DNA from: Streptomyces actuosus | GTDB lineage: Bacteria > Actinomycetota > Actinomycetes > Streptomycetales > Streptomycetaceae | Assembly (NCBI RefSeq): GCF_016921115.1 | Contig: NZ_JAFFZS010000035.1 | Span: 1-64,000, forward strand | Direction of reading: 5' to 3' | Length of the DNA stretch: 64,000 bases | Shown: positions 9,201 through 17,770 of the stretch, in pieces | Layout of the letters: each line of letters opens with the position of its first letter | Position numbering within the stretch: position 1 is the first letter of the stretch | Notes under the pieces: generated by a model | What the model was told of the DNA's origin: nothing | The model's database searches: none | What the model saw: only the letters and a program-made list of their open reading frames with translations | Position numbers and translations under genes: made by a program

Positions 9201-10646
9201 GGCGCCGCCTACCGCGCCCTGCGCGTGGCCGATGGACGGGCGCTGAACGGCTACACCTATACGGGGCCCAACAGTGACTGTGGAAGCATCGCCGTCGACG
9301 AGAAAGGCGAGCACTTCGCGGCGAGCCACGGCAATTCGTGGATGATCGTCGACACCCGGCACGACCGCCGCGTGCAGCAGGCTATGGCGCCCTCGCCCGC
9401 GATGGTCATCGGCCGTCTCCTCGCAGACCCGCGTCACCTGGTCGTGCTCACGGTCGCAGACGGCGGCAACGCACTGACCGCCCTGCCACTGACCCCGACT
9501 GATGTCGACGGCTCCGACATCGTTGTGGGCTCGCCGCGGCTGATCGACGGTGGCAAGAGCCTGGTGGCCCGCGTCAGGCACTGGGACAGACCCAGCGGCG
9601 AAACCCTGGCGCTCATCGATGCGGCCTCCGGACAGATCACAACCTCGGTGAAGCGACCCGAGTCACCCGCGGCACCCGAGCCGGCCGCAGAAAACTCACT
9701 GACGGTGAACGACGTCGGAACCCTCGTAGCAGATGTGGTCGGCCGGAACACGATCCTGATCCGGCAGATACCGTCCCTGCGCGCGCTGGCGGAGATCACC
9801 ACACTCCCGCCTCCCGTCGACAGCCGCGGAAACGTGGAGCCGCTGACGGTCACCTTTCTCCGGGGCGGCGACGAACTCCTGACGCTCTCCGGCAGCAGGA
9901 TCGAGCACTGGAACGCCCGGACCGGCCGCCGCCTGTCCGAGACTCTCGAAGCCCGTGCGCTCAAGCTCAGCGCGAAGAACCCGCCCCGCTTTGGCACGTC
10001 CGAGAAAGCCGACTCGGGTTTCGCGATGAACAGCCACCCCGAATCGGGCTACGTACAGATCATGATCTACGGCGACCCGGTACTGCACGCAGTACGTCTG
10101 AGCACGGGTAAGGAGAACAAGGCTCTACGTGTTCGCCTGGGCCAGGATGTCGATCGGGCCTTTCTGGACAGCAGTGGCCGCTACGCAGCCGCGAAGACGC
10201 CAGGCGGCATGGTGGAGTTGTGGTCGGCTGAGGCCGGACAACGGCCCAGCAGAGTGGTCGGCCCACTCGGGCCGCTGGGCTCGAATGACAGATTCACCGG
10301 TGACGGGTTCATCATCAACTTCTCCAGGAACGACGGCGAGTTCTATGTAGCCAACGGAAGTTCCGTGCGCTTCCAGCAGCTGTCAGACCCCAACAACTTC
10401 AAGACGTACGACTTCGCGTCGAACCAGTACTTCATGGCGGCCACCAAGGACGGCAAGACCCTGCTGCGGACCCGGTCCGAAAGCGGCTTCGGAGGCAACG
10501 ACGGCAGCGGCCGCTTGGACCTGATCCACCTGGACCCCGAACTCTGGAAACGCCACCTGTGCGACGCTGTCGGCCGTGACCTCACCGATGACGAGCGCCG
10601 CGGTCTGCCGTCGGGGCTGCCAAAGGTGATTTGTCCGTCCTACTAG
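6261..10646 (+). CDS. Trypsin-like protease / STAND NTPase / beta-propeller conflict protein
   Basis: This 1461-residue multidomain protein starts with a trypsin-fold protease (about 15-205) whose triad is visible: His44 in TCAHV, Asp96 in GDLAVL and Ser170 in GFSGSP. A STAND-type NTPase of the nSTAND1 class (about 221-650) follows, opening with PFRGLATFQENHEEIFFGR, with Walker A GPSGCGKSS (262-270) and Walker B YIVVLDQAEALL (Asp359). A single TM helix lies near 667-690, then a helical stretch rich in charged residues, then about 730 residues of WD40-like propeller repeats without clean WD dipeptides. Such proteins are predicted to sense a threat through the propeller, oligomerise through the NTPase and activate the protease. 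The ATG at 6261 follows GAGGAGGTCACG. The Trypco1 gene is directly upstream. All catalytic residues look intact. Confidence 0.9.
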   Translation: MSGEESRSADDALNAAVARIRGENGAIAGAGVLVTPDRLLTCAHVVSDALGRKRHLNVAVGTTVLVDFPLADGARGQEFTAKVERWIPEEPKQCGDLAVLRLRDAVPGTCPLPMADSDDLSRRPVRVVGFPDGEPGVIWHRGELSGKSEGDWVQLSRADIRTAHVTEGFSGSPVWDEQRGAAVGIVAAAQSKHDDTQQAFGISVKSVLQKLPGLARALTQDPFRGLATFQENHEEIFFGRSDDIKKVVTALKGDHPAVILCGPSGCGKSSLTLAGVVPKMRRDKEDGPYDAVVVNAGADGTLLSGLATDLYEAVRTRRYGDPRVENVAQVEGWLADRGLVDTLNRLRGKAGGKYIVVLDQAEALLDRTEAEIDEAARLLFPRGGTGTASRLLVTLRSDFMDAALKHPRLGPLLRDSRTLPLTPMSRDQLKEVINKPLEKAPAVAYDPGLAQRILDDACGQPENLPLLGFLLRQLWDDQFAGRLRMTTYEAMHGVKGALAEHCNQAWKQCVGENEKVAAARLLRGLVRVLPGSETPLRRRVTREEAGEEAWKLARSFADRRLLVLRGGKGEPQTAELAHEMLINVWPALRKQVQEDDKFLAGRAELNHDRDRWTKQGRSGTLLPGAMQLVAIKGWLKDRESELSEEEREFLARARQRQRAYRARIRTAWTAAAMVLALIASLGTLLAYQRRVSTQREAESRSRLLASYSAEVAKQDPGQAALIAIGAYETAPTDEARNAMLRRYDQFKEAAWVLTGAEGRIRNTATSVDGTVTLVVTDNGRATLFVRQAGGRTQRLHLDLDEMAFHPLVSRDGLRIAYVSATGAFIWHDVDPTTDEPEDLLGAPHTLRAADFKDIADRMAWLSEDESFMAFGPDSGHLATIVDGRLRLWDLATERHQDVPGRMPTNHVSVWFGPDENTLVVRHAPSNTGAYDLEVVQADTGRVRELADQVAGSALYGSPTALSGDGSVLVVCDQVKQGDETGAAYRALRVADGRALNGYTYTGPNSDCGSIAVDEKGEHFAASHGNSWMIVDTRHDRRVQQAMAPSPAMVIGRLLADPRHLVVLTVADGGNALTALPLTPTDVDGSDIVVGSPRLIDGGKSLVARVRHWDRPSGETLALIDAASGQITTSVKRPESPAAPEPAAENSLTVNDVGTLVADVVGRNTILIRQIPSLRALAEITTLPPPVDSRGNVEPLTVTFLRGGDELLTLSGSRIEHWNARTGRRLSETLEARALKLSAKNPPRFGTSEKADSGFAMNSHPESGYVQIMIYGDPVLHAVRLSTGKENKALRVRLGQDVDRAFLDSSGRYAAAKTPGGMVELWSAEAGQRPSRVVGPLGPLGSNDRFTGDGFIINFSRNDGEFYVANGSSVRFQQLSDPNNFKTYDFASNQYFMAATKDGKTLLRTRSESGFGGNDGSGRLDLIHLDPELWKRHLCDAVGRDLTDDERRGLPSGLPKVICPSY

Positions 10647-10669
10647 CATTCCTGCGTGGTGATCGGCAC

Positions 10670-11010
10670 TGCCCATATGCGGGCTACTCCGCAGGGACGA
10701 GTGGGTGACGGGCTGGCCGAGCTGGGTGGGGCGGGTGGTGGCCGTCTGGATGACGAAGTCCTCGTCGTCACGACTGAGCGGGCGGGGACGGCCTCCCGCC
10801 CCACCGAGGGTCCGGGCAGGCCAGGCCGATCTCAGCGAACCGGTGGATCACGTCGCCCACGGTGTCCTCGTCTGCCTGCACCAGCTCCGCGATCACCGGG
10901 GCGTCGGTTCCCGCCGGCCGGGGCCAGCAGCATCATCGCGCGCCGGTAGAGCACCGCAATGGTGCCGCCCCGGCGCACGATCTGCTGCAGCTTCACCGGT
11001 GCTCACCGCC
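10670..11010 (-). pseudogene. IS630-family transposase relic (N-terminal part)
   Basis: On the minus strand, pieces in different frames read LQQIVRRGGTIAVLYRRAMM, then AELVQADEDTVGDVIHRF and EIGLACPDPRW, then DDEDFVIQTATTRPTQLGQP. Together they match the helix-turn-helix N-terminal half of a Streptomyces IS630-type transposase. At least two frameshifts are needed, and the DDE half is missing. The relic directly follows the trypsin-STAND gene, so that module is bracketed by IS debris on both sides. Confidence 0.75.
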
Positions 11011-11116
11011 TCGCGGGGAGCACCGACGTCGCCGCCAGCCTGCGGCGCAACGCCCGCGATGCCTGGCAGGCCGGTCGCCCTCCTCGGGCACACATGATCA
11101 CGAAGCGGACGGCGCA

Positions 11117-11989
11117 TCACTTCGCCGAAGCCGCGCAGGGGTGCCCGGTTCCGCTTGACTCGCCGACAACCGCACTCACGGTAGAGAGGTAGCCGCGACG
11201 TTGGCCCACCGCAGTCGGGTGAAAGGAAGCAAAGCTCGGTGTCACCAACGCATTGATCCATGTCGGGATTTCCCCGGGTCCGCACACTCCGTGGCCAGCG
11301 AAAGAGCGGCGCACATCGGCGAATCTGAATCCTTGCTCCTTGCCGGTCCTCCGAATGAGGTCGTCCAACTGATCCGTCAGGGCGTTGATCCGGATCCGCC
11401 GTTCAGGAGTGCCGTACGGGCACGCGCTCGTTCCTGTTTCAAGCAGATGAGGGTACCCCGCCAATACCACCCTTGCTTTGGGGGCAGCTGCGGCGACGTC
11501 CTGGTACGTGCGCCGCAGGTTGCCGGGAAGCTCGTTCTGCAGGATGTATTCCGAATAATTGAGCGCCGCGTCGCAGACCGCATCGGTACTCGTGGGGAGC
11601 AGGCATGCGGCGACAGCCGTGGAAAAACCCAGGTCGTTCCCTCCGACGGTGAGAGTCACCAACGTGGTGGCCCGTGATACTTCAGGCACCTGGTTCTGCT
11701 GTACATCGGTCGTAGTCGCCCCGCTGCACGCGATGAACTGGAACGCCTTCGGGCGGTGCGCCGCAGCCCAGAGGGGGCCATAGGCGCGTGGGCTGCGGTA
11801 GCAGTCGCCGCTGGCCGGGATGTAGTCGCCAGCGCCCACACCGGATGCGAACGAGTCGCCGAGCGCGGCGTACCGTGTCTTGCCCTGCCCTCCGTGTGCC
11901 GACGTGTCGGCATGGGCGGGAGACGCGCCCAGCGCAAGAGGAAGAGACAGCACACCGGCGATGACAGACTTGGTTCCCAGGACTTTCAC
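11117..11989 (-). CDS. Secreted SGNH/GDSL-family esterase or lipase
   Basis: This 290-residue protein has a Sec signal peptide ending ASPAHA (about residue 26). The SGNH hydrolase blocks are present: GDSFASG (Ser46), a middle VTLTVGGNDLGFS block, and FHPTAVGQ near the C-terminus supplying the His. Paired Cys residues fit extracellular streptomycete lipases of this type (SCO1725-like). It is expected to be exported and cleave ester bonds of lipids or other acyl substrates. I prefer the GTG start at 11989, preceded by GGAGCC; an ATG at 12025 would add a Tyr-rich stretch before the signal peptide. Flanking DNA is IS debris, and no operon partner is visible. Confidence 0.85.
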   Translation of the reverse strand: MKVLGTKSVIAGVLSLPLALGASPAHADTSAHGGQGKTRYAALGDSFASGVGAGDYIPASGDCYRSPRAYGPLWAAAHRPKAFQFIACSGATTTDVQQNQVPEVSRATTLVTLTVGGNDLGFSTAVAACLLPTSTDAVCDAALNYSEYILQNELPGNLRRTYQDVAAAAPKARVVLAGYPHLLETGTSACPYGTPERRIRINALTDQLDDLIRRTGKEQGFRFADVRRSFAGHGVCGPGEIPTWINALVTPSFASFHPTAVGQRRGYLSTVSAVVGESSGTGHPCAASAK

Positions 11990-12432
11990 GAAGGCTCCAT
12001 ACCGGTAGTAATACACGGCGTTCATGTAACTACTGAGTAGATATCATGGATCATCAGTTTCTGAGACGCAGACACGCCCCGGAACGTGACGGACCCAGGG
12101 CTCCGTCGTTCTCGCGGCCGGCCCGATGCAGTCGTCATGGGCCTGATGCTGCGATGCGGACCTCATGGTGCTGGATCGGCGGGAAGAGCGCGGGCCCGGC
12201 TTCCGGTGATCATGGAGTGTCGAGTTCGCCTTATCACCACAGCGGAAGACCGTGTCTGCTGCGCCGTCATCGCCCATCCCTGCCGGGCTGGAGCGCTCCG
12301 CAGGGCTTCGGCGTAGCGGTGAGGAGCCCGGTTCGTGACGAACTATCAGCTTGGCGGTATTCCGGGAACGAGACAGGCACGGACTCCCGAGATCATGGAG
12401 TTCTCGATGCCCCGTGTTCGGATTGAAAGACC
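11990..12432. repeat. Two diverged tandem copies of an ISAs1-like element end
   Basis: No gene is seen in this 440-bp stretch. Segment 12176-12285 and segment 12360-12470 align over most of their length: both contain CCGGGAA/CGGGAAG-type starts, GATCATGGAGT, GAAGACCGTG/GAAAGACCGTG and CATCGCC. The second copy leads straight into the ISAs1-like transposase N-terminus at 12433. The first is an older truncated end. This suggests two insertions at the same place or a duplication of the end. Confidence 0.55.
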
Positions 12433-12610
12433 GTGCCTGTCAACGCATCATCGCCGATCCCGACTGCTCTTGACCAATTCCACGGCCATCCACGAATCGA
12501 ACCCGCACACGTGCCGCGTCTGCTGGAACGGCTGACCGAAGTACCCGACCCGCGTGACCGTGCGGAGTGCGGCACGCCCCGGTCGACGTGCTCGCGCTCA
12601 CTGCGTGTGG
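12433..12610 (+). pseudogene. ISAs1-family transposase relic (N-terminus only)
   Basis: Translation starts MPVNASSPIPTALDQF, continues VPRLLERLTEVPDPRD and, after a one-base shift, VRHAPVDVLALTACG. This is the opening of ISAs1-family transposases (the LxxVPDPRxxRGxRHxLxxVLALT region). Similarity stops near 12610; the rest of the gene is gone and low-complexity DNA follows. Confidence 0.75.
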
Positions 12611-12970
12611 TCGGTGGTTTCGATGTGTCGGCCGGGGACGAGCTTGAGGGGCTTGGTGGTGCGGTGTCGGATGCGCGGGGTTCGGCGCTGGGGTCGTTGA
12701 CGGCGGTGCCGCAGGTGATGTGAGCGGGCGGCGTCGTGCGGGCCGTTGCGTCGGCGGGTCGGTTCGTGGCGGTGCGCGGCCCGGTCGGGGACCCGCTTGT
12801 TCGTGTGGTGGTCGGGGTGTGTCTCGGTGGCCCTGCGGAGCGAGGGGGCTGGGAGGCATGGGCGTGGTCTCGCGTTCGGCATAGGGGGTGGTTGTCGCAT
12901 GTGGGTTGTGGGTGAGGGTTGGTGGGTCGGTTCGTGGTCTCGTGGTCGGTCGCTGGGGTGGCGCGGGGGC
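12611..12970. other. Low-complexity G/T-rich stretch without a gene
   Basis: The plus strand is rich in GGTGGGT/GTGGTC-type words. The minus-strand frames are Pro/Thr/Arg/His-rich and of low complexity. No gene or known repeat is recognisable between the ISAs1 relic and the ABC-ATPase relic. Confidence 0.5.
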
Positions 12971-12974
12971 CGGG

Positions 12975-13330
12975 GGGAGTGTGTCGGCCGTGGGCGTGAG
13001 CCCGTACTGGGCGGCCTGGGCGTTGAACATCCCCTGATTCAGGGAGCCCTCGCGGTCCATCAGGTCTTCGTGGATGCCGTCCTCGACGACGCACCCCTGA
13101 TCGAGGACGTAGCTGTGGGCGTGCATGGTCGCGGGCGGCCGGTGGGTGACGAGCACGACCGCGTGCCCCTGTTCGGCCCGGGACCACAGGCTCTTGGAAC
13201 GCGGCGATCTCCGCGTGTGGATCCAGGGCGCTGGTCGGCTCATCGACCCGCAGGAACGACGCCTGGCCCCCGCGCCGAGGTCCTCATCGGCTGTGTCCGA
13301 CAGCCGGGCATGAGACGTGTTCGGCCGATC
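12975..13330 (-). pseudogene. ABC-transporter ATPase relic (C-terminal nucleotide-binding end)
   Basis: Minus-strand frames read LRVDEPTSALDPHAEIAAF (Walker B and D-loop). After a frameshift near 13190 they continue as GHAVVLVTHRPPATM (H-loop His), YVLDQGCVVEDGIHEDLM and FNAQAAQYG. This is the end of an exporter-type ATP-binding domain. No Walker A, ABC signature or membrane domain remains, so the gene is dead. Confidence 0.7.
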
Positions 13331-13388
13331 GATGTCGACCGGCTGCCTGACGGTTCGGACCGGGGTCCATCCAGATCGTGGTCAGTCC

Positions 13389-14306
13389 CTACGATTGCGT
13401 GATCCGGTCGCGTAGCCAGGAGTCGACGCCGCTGAGCGCCGTCCTGGCCATTGCCGTGGGGTGGCTCGTGAAGCCGTGGGGTGACTCGGGGTAGACCCGG
13501 AGCTCGACGTCATTGCCGGCCGCTGACAACCGACCTGCCAGCGCCAGGTTGTCTTCCAGCAACACGTCTGCGCTTCCGACGATCAGCAGTGTGGGAGGAA
13601 GCCCGCCAAGAACGCCGTAGACGGGAGAGATCCCGGGAACAGTGCGGTCTTCCGCGTGGCCGACATACGCCTGGATGAAGTATTCGTCCGCGATGCGGCG
13701 ACCGGCCGGGGTCCGTGCGCTCAAGTCATAGGCCCCGAATTGGAGCGCAGCGCCGGTGAATTGGCCGACTGCGCCTCTGTCTCTCAGTCGGAGCAGGGTC
13801 GCCAGGGCGAGTGTGGCTCCCGCGGAGCTCCCACCGATCGCAAGTCGGGACGTTCCGAAACGGGCTTCGGCTTCTTCGACCAGCCAGAGCGCCGCCGCTT
13901 CACAGTCGTCGGGTGCCGCCGGCCAGGGGTGCTCCGGGGCCAGCCGGTAGTCGACGCTGACAACGGCGAAGCGCAGGGCGTCTGCGAACTCGCGGTTGCG
14001 TCTGTCTCCTCGTGCTGCGGAGTCCATGTAGAAGCCGCCGCCGTGTATGTCCAGGTAGACGCCCCGCGGCGGACCGCCGACAGGCGTGAAGATCCTTACA
14101 GGGACGCGCGCTTCCGCGGCTTCGATCGTCTCTTCGAGGGCTGGCGGATCGGCGGCTTGAGGAGCGGACCGCTTCGCCCGTGCCTCCTTCAGCTCCTCCA
14201 GTGTGCTGGGGCCACGGCCTGCCACCCTCGACTTGTAGAAGTCACGAGCTTCGTCGACCTGCTCCGCGGGCACGTCAGCGAACAGTGCGTCCAGCGCGAA
14301 TCGCAT
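13389..14306 (-). CDS. Alpha/beta hydrolase of the hormone-sensitive-lipase family
   Basis: This 305-residue cytosolic esterase has the HSL oxyanion motif HGGGF (88-92), the nucleophile elbow GGSSAG with Ser161, a late Asp in LLIVGSADVLLEDN and His in YPESPHGF. The fold and length are typical of bacterial HSL (family IV) carboxylesterases acting on short-chain esters. The N-terminal cap (1-70) is helical and charged. The ATG at 14306 follows GAGGAGGGCGC, an excellent ribosome binding site. It stands alone between an ABC relic and a gene-poor stretch; the natural substrate cannot be told from sequence. Confidence 0.85.
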   Translation of the reverse strand: MRFALDALFADVPAEQVDEARDFYKSRVAGRGPSTLEELKEARAKRSAPQAADPPALEETIEAAEARVPVRIFTPVGGPPRGVYLDIHGGGFYMDSAARGDRRNREFADALRFAVVSVDYRLAPEHPWPAAPDDCEAAALWLVEEAEARFGTSRLAIGGSSAGATLALATLLRLRDRGAVGQFTGAALQFGAYDLSARTPAGRRIADEYFIQAYVGHAEDRTVPGISPVYGVLGGLPPTLLIVGSADVLLEDNLALAGRLSAAGNDVELRVYPESPHGFTSHPTAMARTALSGVDSWLRDRITQS

Positions 14307-14980
14307 GCGCCCTCCTCATCGTCGTGGTGTCGACTCCACGCTGTCGAGGAAGTGTGCGGACTGAGCTGCTCCAGGATCGGTGGAGGCTCCGGCCTGCACA
14401 AAGTCGGGACACCTGATTCAACGCTACAGGTTCCGCACGCTCCTGGAGCGGCTCGCGCGGGCGGCGCTCGAGGTCGTGCTGCCGGCCGCTCGGACGGCTT
14501 CCCCATCGGTGCGTATCGGGCCTCCTCGGGCGCCTCGATGCATTGCGTCGCGACAGGGGCGTCGATGGCGTCCTTGATGCCCTCCGCCGCTGAGTCCGCG
14601 TGACCGAGGCCTGCCCCCGAGGTCGTCGCCGAACTCCAGGGTCCCGCCGTTGCCCCCGTGAGCTGCCCACAGGCGCATGCTTTGGAGCGCGGGGCCAACA
14701 ACACGGCAGCGTCACGCCCTGACACGCCCTCACCTGGACTCTGGCCGACAAGCTGCAACGGCCCTGCCGTGTCCTCAATACATCCTTTCCACAGACCGCA
14801 ATACTGTGTGTGGCGGACTGCGCGAGTGCCTGACCGTTCCTGCGCGTGCCGTGTCCCTGCCTGCCGGGTGCGCACACGCCGACGATGCCCGCAACCTGTG
14901 CGGGCATCGTCGTGTTCTGTGGCAGGGCCGGAGCCGGGAAGGGAAGGTGGTCGGCCATGCCACCGGTGCGCCTGCCGGCA
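14307..14980. other. Gene-poor stretch with one hairpin
   Basis: No frame on either strand shows a recognisable motif. The only clear structure is the hairpin at 14881-14911. The stretch separates the HSL esterase from the IPT/TIG gene. Confidence 0.5.
14881..14911 (-). terminator. Strong hairpin, probable terminator of the IPT/TIG gene
   Basis: A perfect 13-bp stem GACGATGCCCGCA with a 5-nt loop lies about 70 bp after the stop of the minus-strand IPT/TIG gene. No U-run follows on that strand, as is common for streptomycete terminators. Confidence 0.6.
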
Positions 14981-15793
14981 TCACACGTAGGTGAAGCCTC
15001 CGGTGACGGTGGCGGACCCCGCCGTGGTGGTTACCACGACCGCTGCGTTTCCGACCGTTCCGGCCGGTGTGATGCCGGCGAGTACCGTCCCGGTGGGGTC
15101 GACGATGACGTTGGTCGCCGCCGCTCCTCCGATGGTGACGGTGGCGCCCGACAGATTTGAGCCCGTGATGGCGAACGGAGTGCCGCCCGCGGCGGGGCCT
15201 GAAGTCGGCGTGATGGCCGTGGCCGTGGGCAGGGCCGGCCCGACGTAGGTGAATCCGCCGGGAACGGTGGTGGTGCCGTCCGGCGTGGTCACCTGGACGG
15301 AGACGAGGCCCGCGGCGTGAGGAGGAGTGACGCCGGTGAGGAGGATTCCGCCGAGCACGTTCACGCTGGTGGCGGGGACACCATCGAAGGTGACCGAAGC
15401 ACCCGTGAGGTTGGCGCCGATGATCGTGAAGGGGGTGCCGCCCTCGGTCGGTCCGCTCTGGGGCGTGATGGCCAGCGCGATGGGCGGCGGCGTCACGGGC
15501 GTCACGTAGGTGTAGTTGGCCGGAGTGCTGGCCCCGGCGGGGGTGGTGACGACGACCGGCACGTTGCCGGCCGCGTGCGGCGGGGCGATGACGGTGAGCA
15601 GGACTCCCAGGGGGTCCTGTGCGACGATCGACGCGGGTACGCCGTCGAAGGTGACGGAGGTCGCCCCGCCCAGATTGGTGCCGATGAGGAGGACCACGTT
15701 GCCCCCGGTGGTCGGGCCGCAGCCCGGGACGGCGGCGATCAGGGTCGGCTGCGTCAGGAGCTGCGGGAGGGGGGAGAGGATTGCGACGGACAT
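14981..15793 (-). CDS. Protein of three IPT/TIG immunoglobulin-like repeats
   Basis: This 270-residue protein consists almost only of three IPT/TIG repeats (about 18-95, 104-180 and 188-270). Each has the pattern P-x-x-GPxxGGT/N-xxxxIxGxNLxGAxxVxxGxxxA, a PPHAAG/TPAGTVG turn, and a final V-x-V-T-T-x-x-G...YTYV/FTYV strand. There is no signal peptide, TM helix or sorting motif, although such repeats usually occur on exported proteins. The start MSVAILSPLP at 15793 follows AAGGAGACAACC. A non-classical route or an intracellular structural role is possible. No neighbour suggests a function. Confidence 0.75.
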   Translation of the reverse strand: MSVAILSPLPQLLTQPTLIAAVPGCGPTTGGNVVLLIGTNLGGATSVTFDGVPASIVAQDPLGVLLTVIAPPHAAGNVPVVVTTPAGASTPANYTYVTPVTPPPIALAITPQSGPTEGGTPFTIIGANLTGASVTFDGVPATSVNVLGGILLTGVTPPHAAGLVSVQVTTPDGTTTVPGGFTYVGPALPTATAITPTSGPAAGGTPFAITGSNLSGATVTIGGAAATNVIVDPTGTVLAGITPAGTVGNAAVVVTTTAGSATVTGGFTYV

Positions 15794-16254
15794 GGTTGTC
15801 TCCTTCTGTGGAGCAGGGGTTGAGGTGTTGCCGCTGGGGTGCCCCATCGGTGGGCGTGAGCATGGGGGTGTACCCCCACGCGGTACGCGGCCGTGAGTGA
15901 CGGTCACCGGTCGCAGGCCGGGCCGGCTATGAGCAAGACCGGGCGGGTGAGGCAGGCGACGGAATCTGCGGGCGGCGCTGCGCGGCTGGCGTGTCTTGCT
16001 GCTTGGGCGGCGCAGCTCCTGCGCGAACTCGTTCGCGCCTTGAGAGACCGGCGAAGCAGTGTCGCGCTGTCCGGCTGAATGGGCGAACTGCCGGTGTCTC
16101 TAGTGACCCATACGAATGAAAGCAGAGGCAAGGGGAGGAACGGAACATCGACCGTATGGCGGGCGTGCACGAGGAATCGGCAGGCGGGGGCGCACAACCT
16201 GGTCCAGGCTGTTTCCTCAAGCACGCCTCCCGCCGTGCGCCGCACCGTGGGCCC

Positions 16255-16525
16255 GGCCATCAGGTCCGACACGGTCCTGCGACGGTTGCACCGCGAGCAC
16301 GCCGGCTGGGGCATCCGCGTCCTGGGTGCCCTTGCGCGCCCGACCGCCTCCTGGGTGGCACAGGCCGTGGAGAACCTCGTCATGGACCTCGATGACGGCG
16401 GCTGCCGTGTGCGGTTCCCATCCGGCACCGGGAGGGGAAGTCCCCGCCCTGCTCGACGCCGTGCTGATCGACGCGGGGATCGACGTGGTGCTCAGCGCAT
16501 CCGGATACCGTGGAAGAACGCACCG
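16255..16525 (+). pseudogene. IS481/IS3-type integrase-core transposase fragment
   Basis: One plus frame reads RVLGALARPTASWVAQAVEN and LVMDLDDGGCRVRF. The next, after a one-base shift near 16440, reads EVPALLDAVLIDAGIDVVLS. Together they match the rve-type DDE core (TGAWVxQxARNLxMDL...RFLIRDRDxKFxxxFDAVLxxAGIxVV). The second Asp region is damaged (FPSGTG replaces the RDRD part) and the Glu end is missing. Confidence 0.6.
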
Positions 16526-17431
16526 ACTCGCGTGTCTTGGACGACGTGGAACTGGTCCGCACGGTGCCCGCGATCCGCGGCGACCACCGCGCCGCCGAGA
16601 CCTACCGCTGAGGGCCGGGACCGCCCCTGGAACGCCTTGTCACGGCGGTCACGGCAACGACGGCCCCAGGACGAGACGCCCGGTCGTCCTGTCTCCTCTC
16701 AGCACGTGGAAGGTCCGCGACGGGACGGCCCCCCGGCTCTTCGCAGTCGGCCGCCTCCTTGACCCTGGACTGATCACCGGAATCACCGGGCGGTGCGGGT
16801 CGTGTCGTATCTCGCACAGCATCCGATCGAGCAGGGCGATCACCTTCACGCCGATGTCGTGGCAGCGGGCCGAACTCGTCACCGAGGTCAACGCCGTGGG
16901 CGTCCTGGGCATGCTGGAGGCGATCCGCATCGTCTCCAGCATGCCCGCCTCGCCACTGGCCTGGTGACGGACGTACTCGGAGCCACGGCCTGACCGGAGC
17001 CCGACTCGACGCCCATCCCCTCTCCAAGGTTCCCGACGTCAAGCTGAAGCAGAGACGCCGAACTGAAACGCCGAAGTGAGCCGACCCGGAGCGCAGTCGG
17101 CGGCCGCGGGCGGGGCGGTGGGTGGCCTGGCCTCCGCACCGGCCGTGACGTGCAGAGCGGTGGCGTGCGGATCAGGGGCTTTTCCCTGCACGTTCACCGG
17201 ATGGTTCGTCCAGACCTGCCTGGGCCGCGCGTCGCCGAGAGCCGACCCGAAGGAGTGAATATGCCCCCGGCACCTTGCAGCATGCGCCGAATCACTGCGT
17301 CACTGTACATATCCAATCGGTGGGCAGCCCACGTCTCTCAGGGACGTGACGATGGTGCGGCTCGCGCTCCCTGCGCGCGGGGGGTACGGACGCACCAGAG
17401 TCGCGATGGGCACCCGGAGAGAATTGGATCG

Positions 17432-17463
17432 CCAGTCGGTGCCGCTCACGCGGCACCGACTGG
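17432..17463. repeat. Perfect 14-bp stem hairpin
   Basis: CCAGTCGGTGCCGC and its exact complement are separated by TCAC. It is the strongest fold in the 15.8-17.8 kb debris and may be a surviving terminator of a lost gene. Confidence 0.7.
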
Positions 17464-17770
17464 TCGTACGACATGGCTCGTCCGCCGCGTGGCGCATACC
17501 CGGCAGCCGTCGCACCGCCCCGGCGTGGGACGCACAACGCTCTGAGCTCCGGCCGGAGCCTCGGACGCAGGACCGTCTGCCCCCCTCGTCCTGGGGCGCA
17601 TGCTTGTGGCGCCTGCCGGAGTCGTGTCTGACAGTGTGCTGCTCCGTACAGGTGAACAAGGGAGCTGACGCCTTGCCGGCATCACCCCCGTATGGGCTAG
17701 TTGATGTAGCAAACCGGTGGGCCGCCCATCCAGTAGCCAGGGGTCGTGAGGGCGATTCCCTCCGTCCTTC

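Larger units (their letters stand above)
15794..17770. other. Two-kilobase gene graveyard
   Basis: No intact gene is seen. The stretch contains an IS481-like integrase fragment (annotated), a strong hairpin at 17432-17463 and short open frames lacking recognisable motifs. Two short minus-strand frames end in PPIGYVQ (17300) and PPVCYIN (17697) above similar DNA words. I found no reason to call these peptides. Confidence 0.5.

Noticed and set aside
16790..16990. Possible sugar-nucleotide dehydratase fragment (AELVTEVNAVGVLGMLEAIR)
   Set aside because: Only one short block resembles the family, the frame breaks at once, and no Rossmann motif is present.
17300..17740. Two short minus-strand frames ending PPIGYVQ and PPVCYIN, considered as peptide precursors
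   Set aside because: No convincing start, leader or modification enzyme is nearby; the likeness comes from a shared GTGGGC-x-GCCCA DNA word, and the area is debris.
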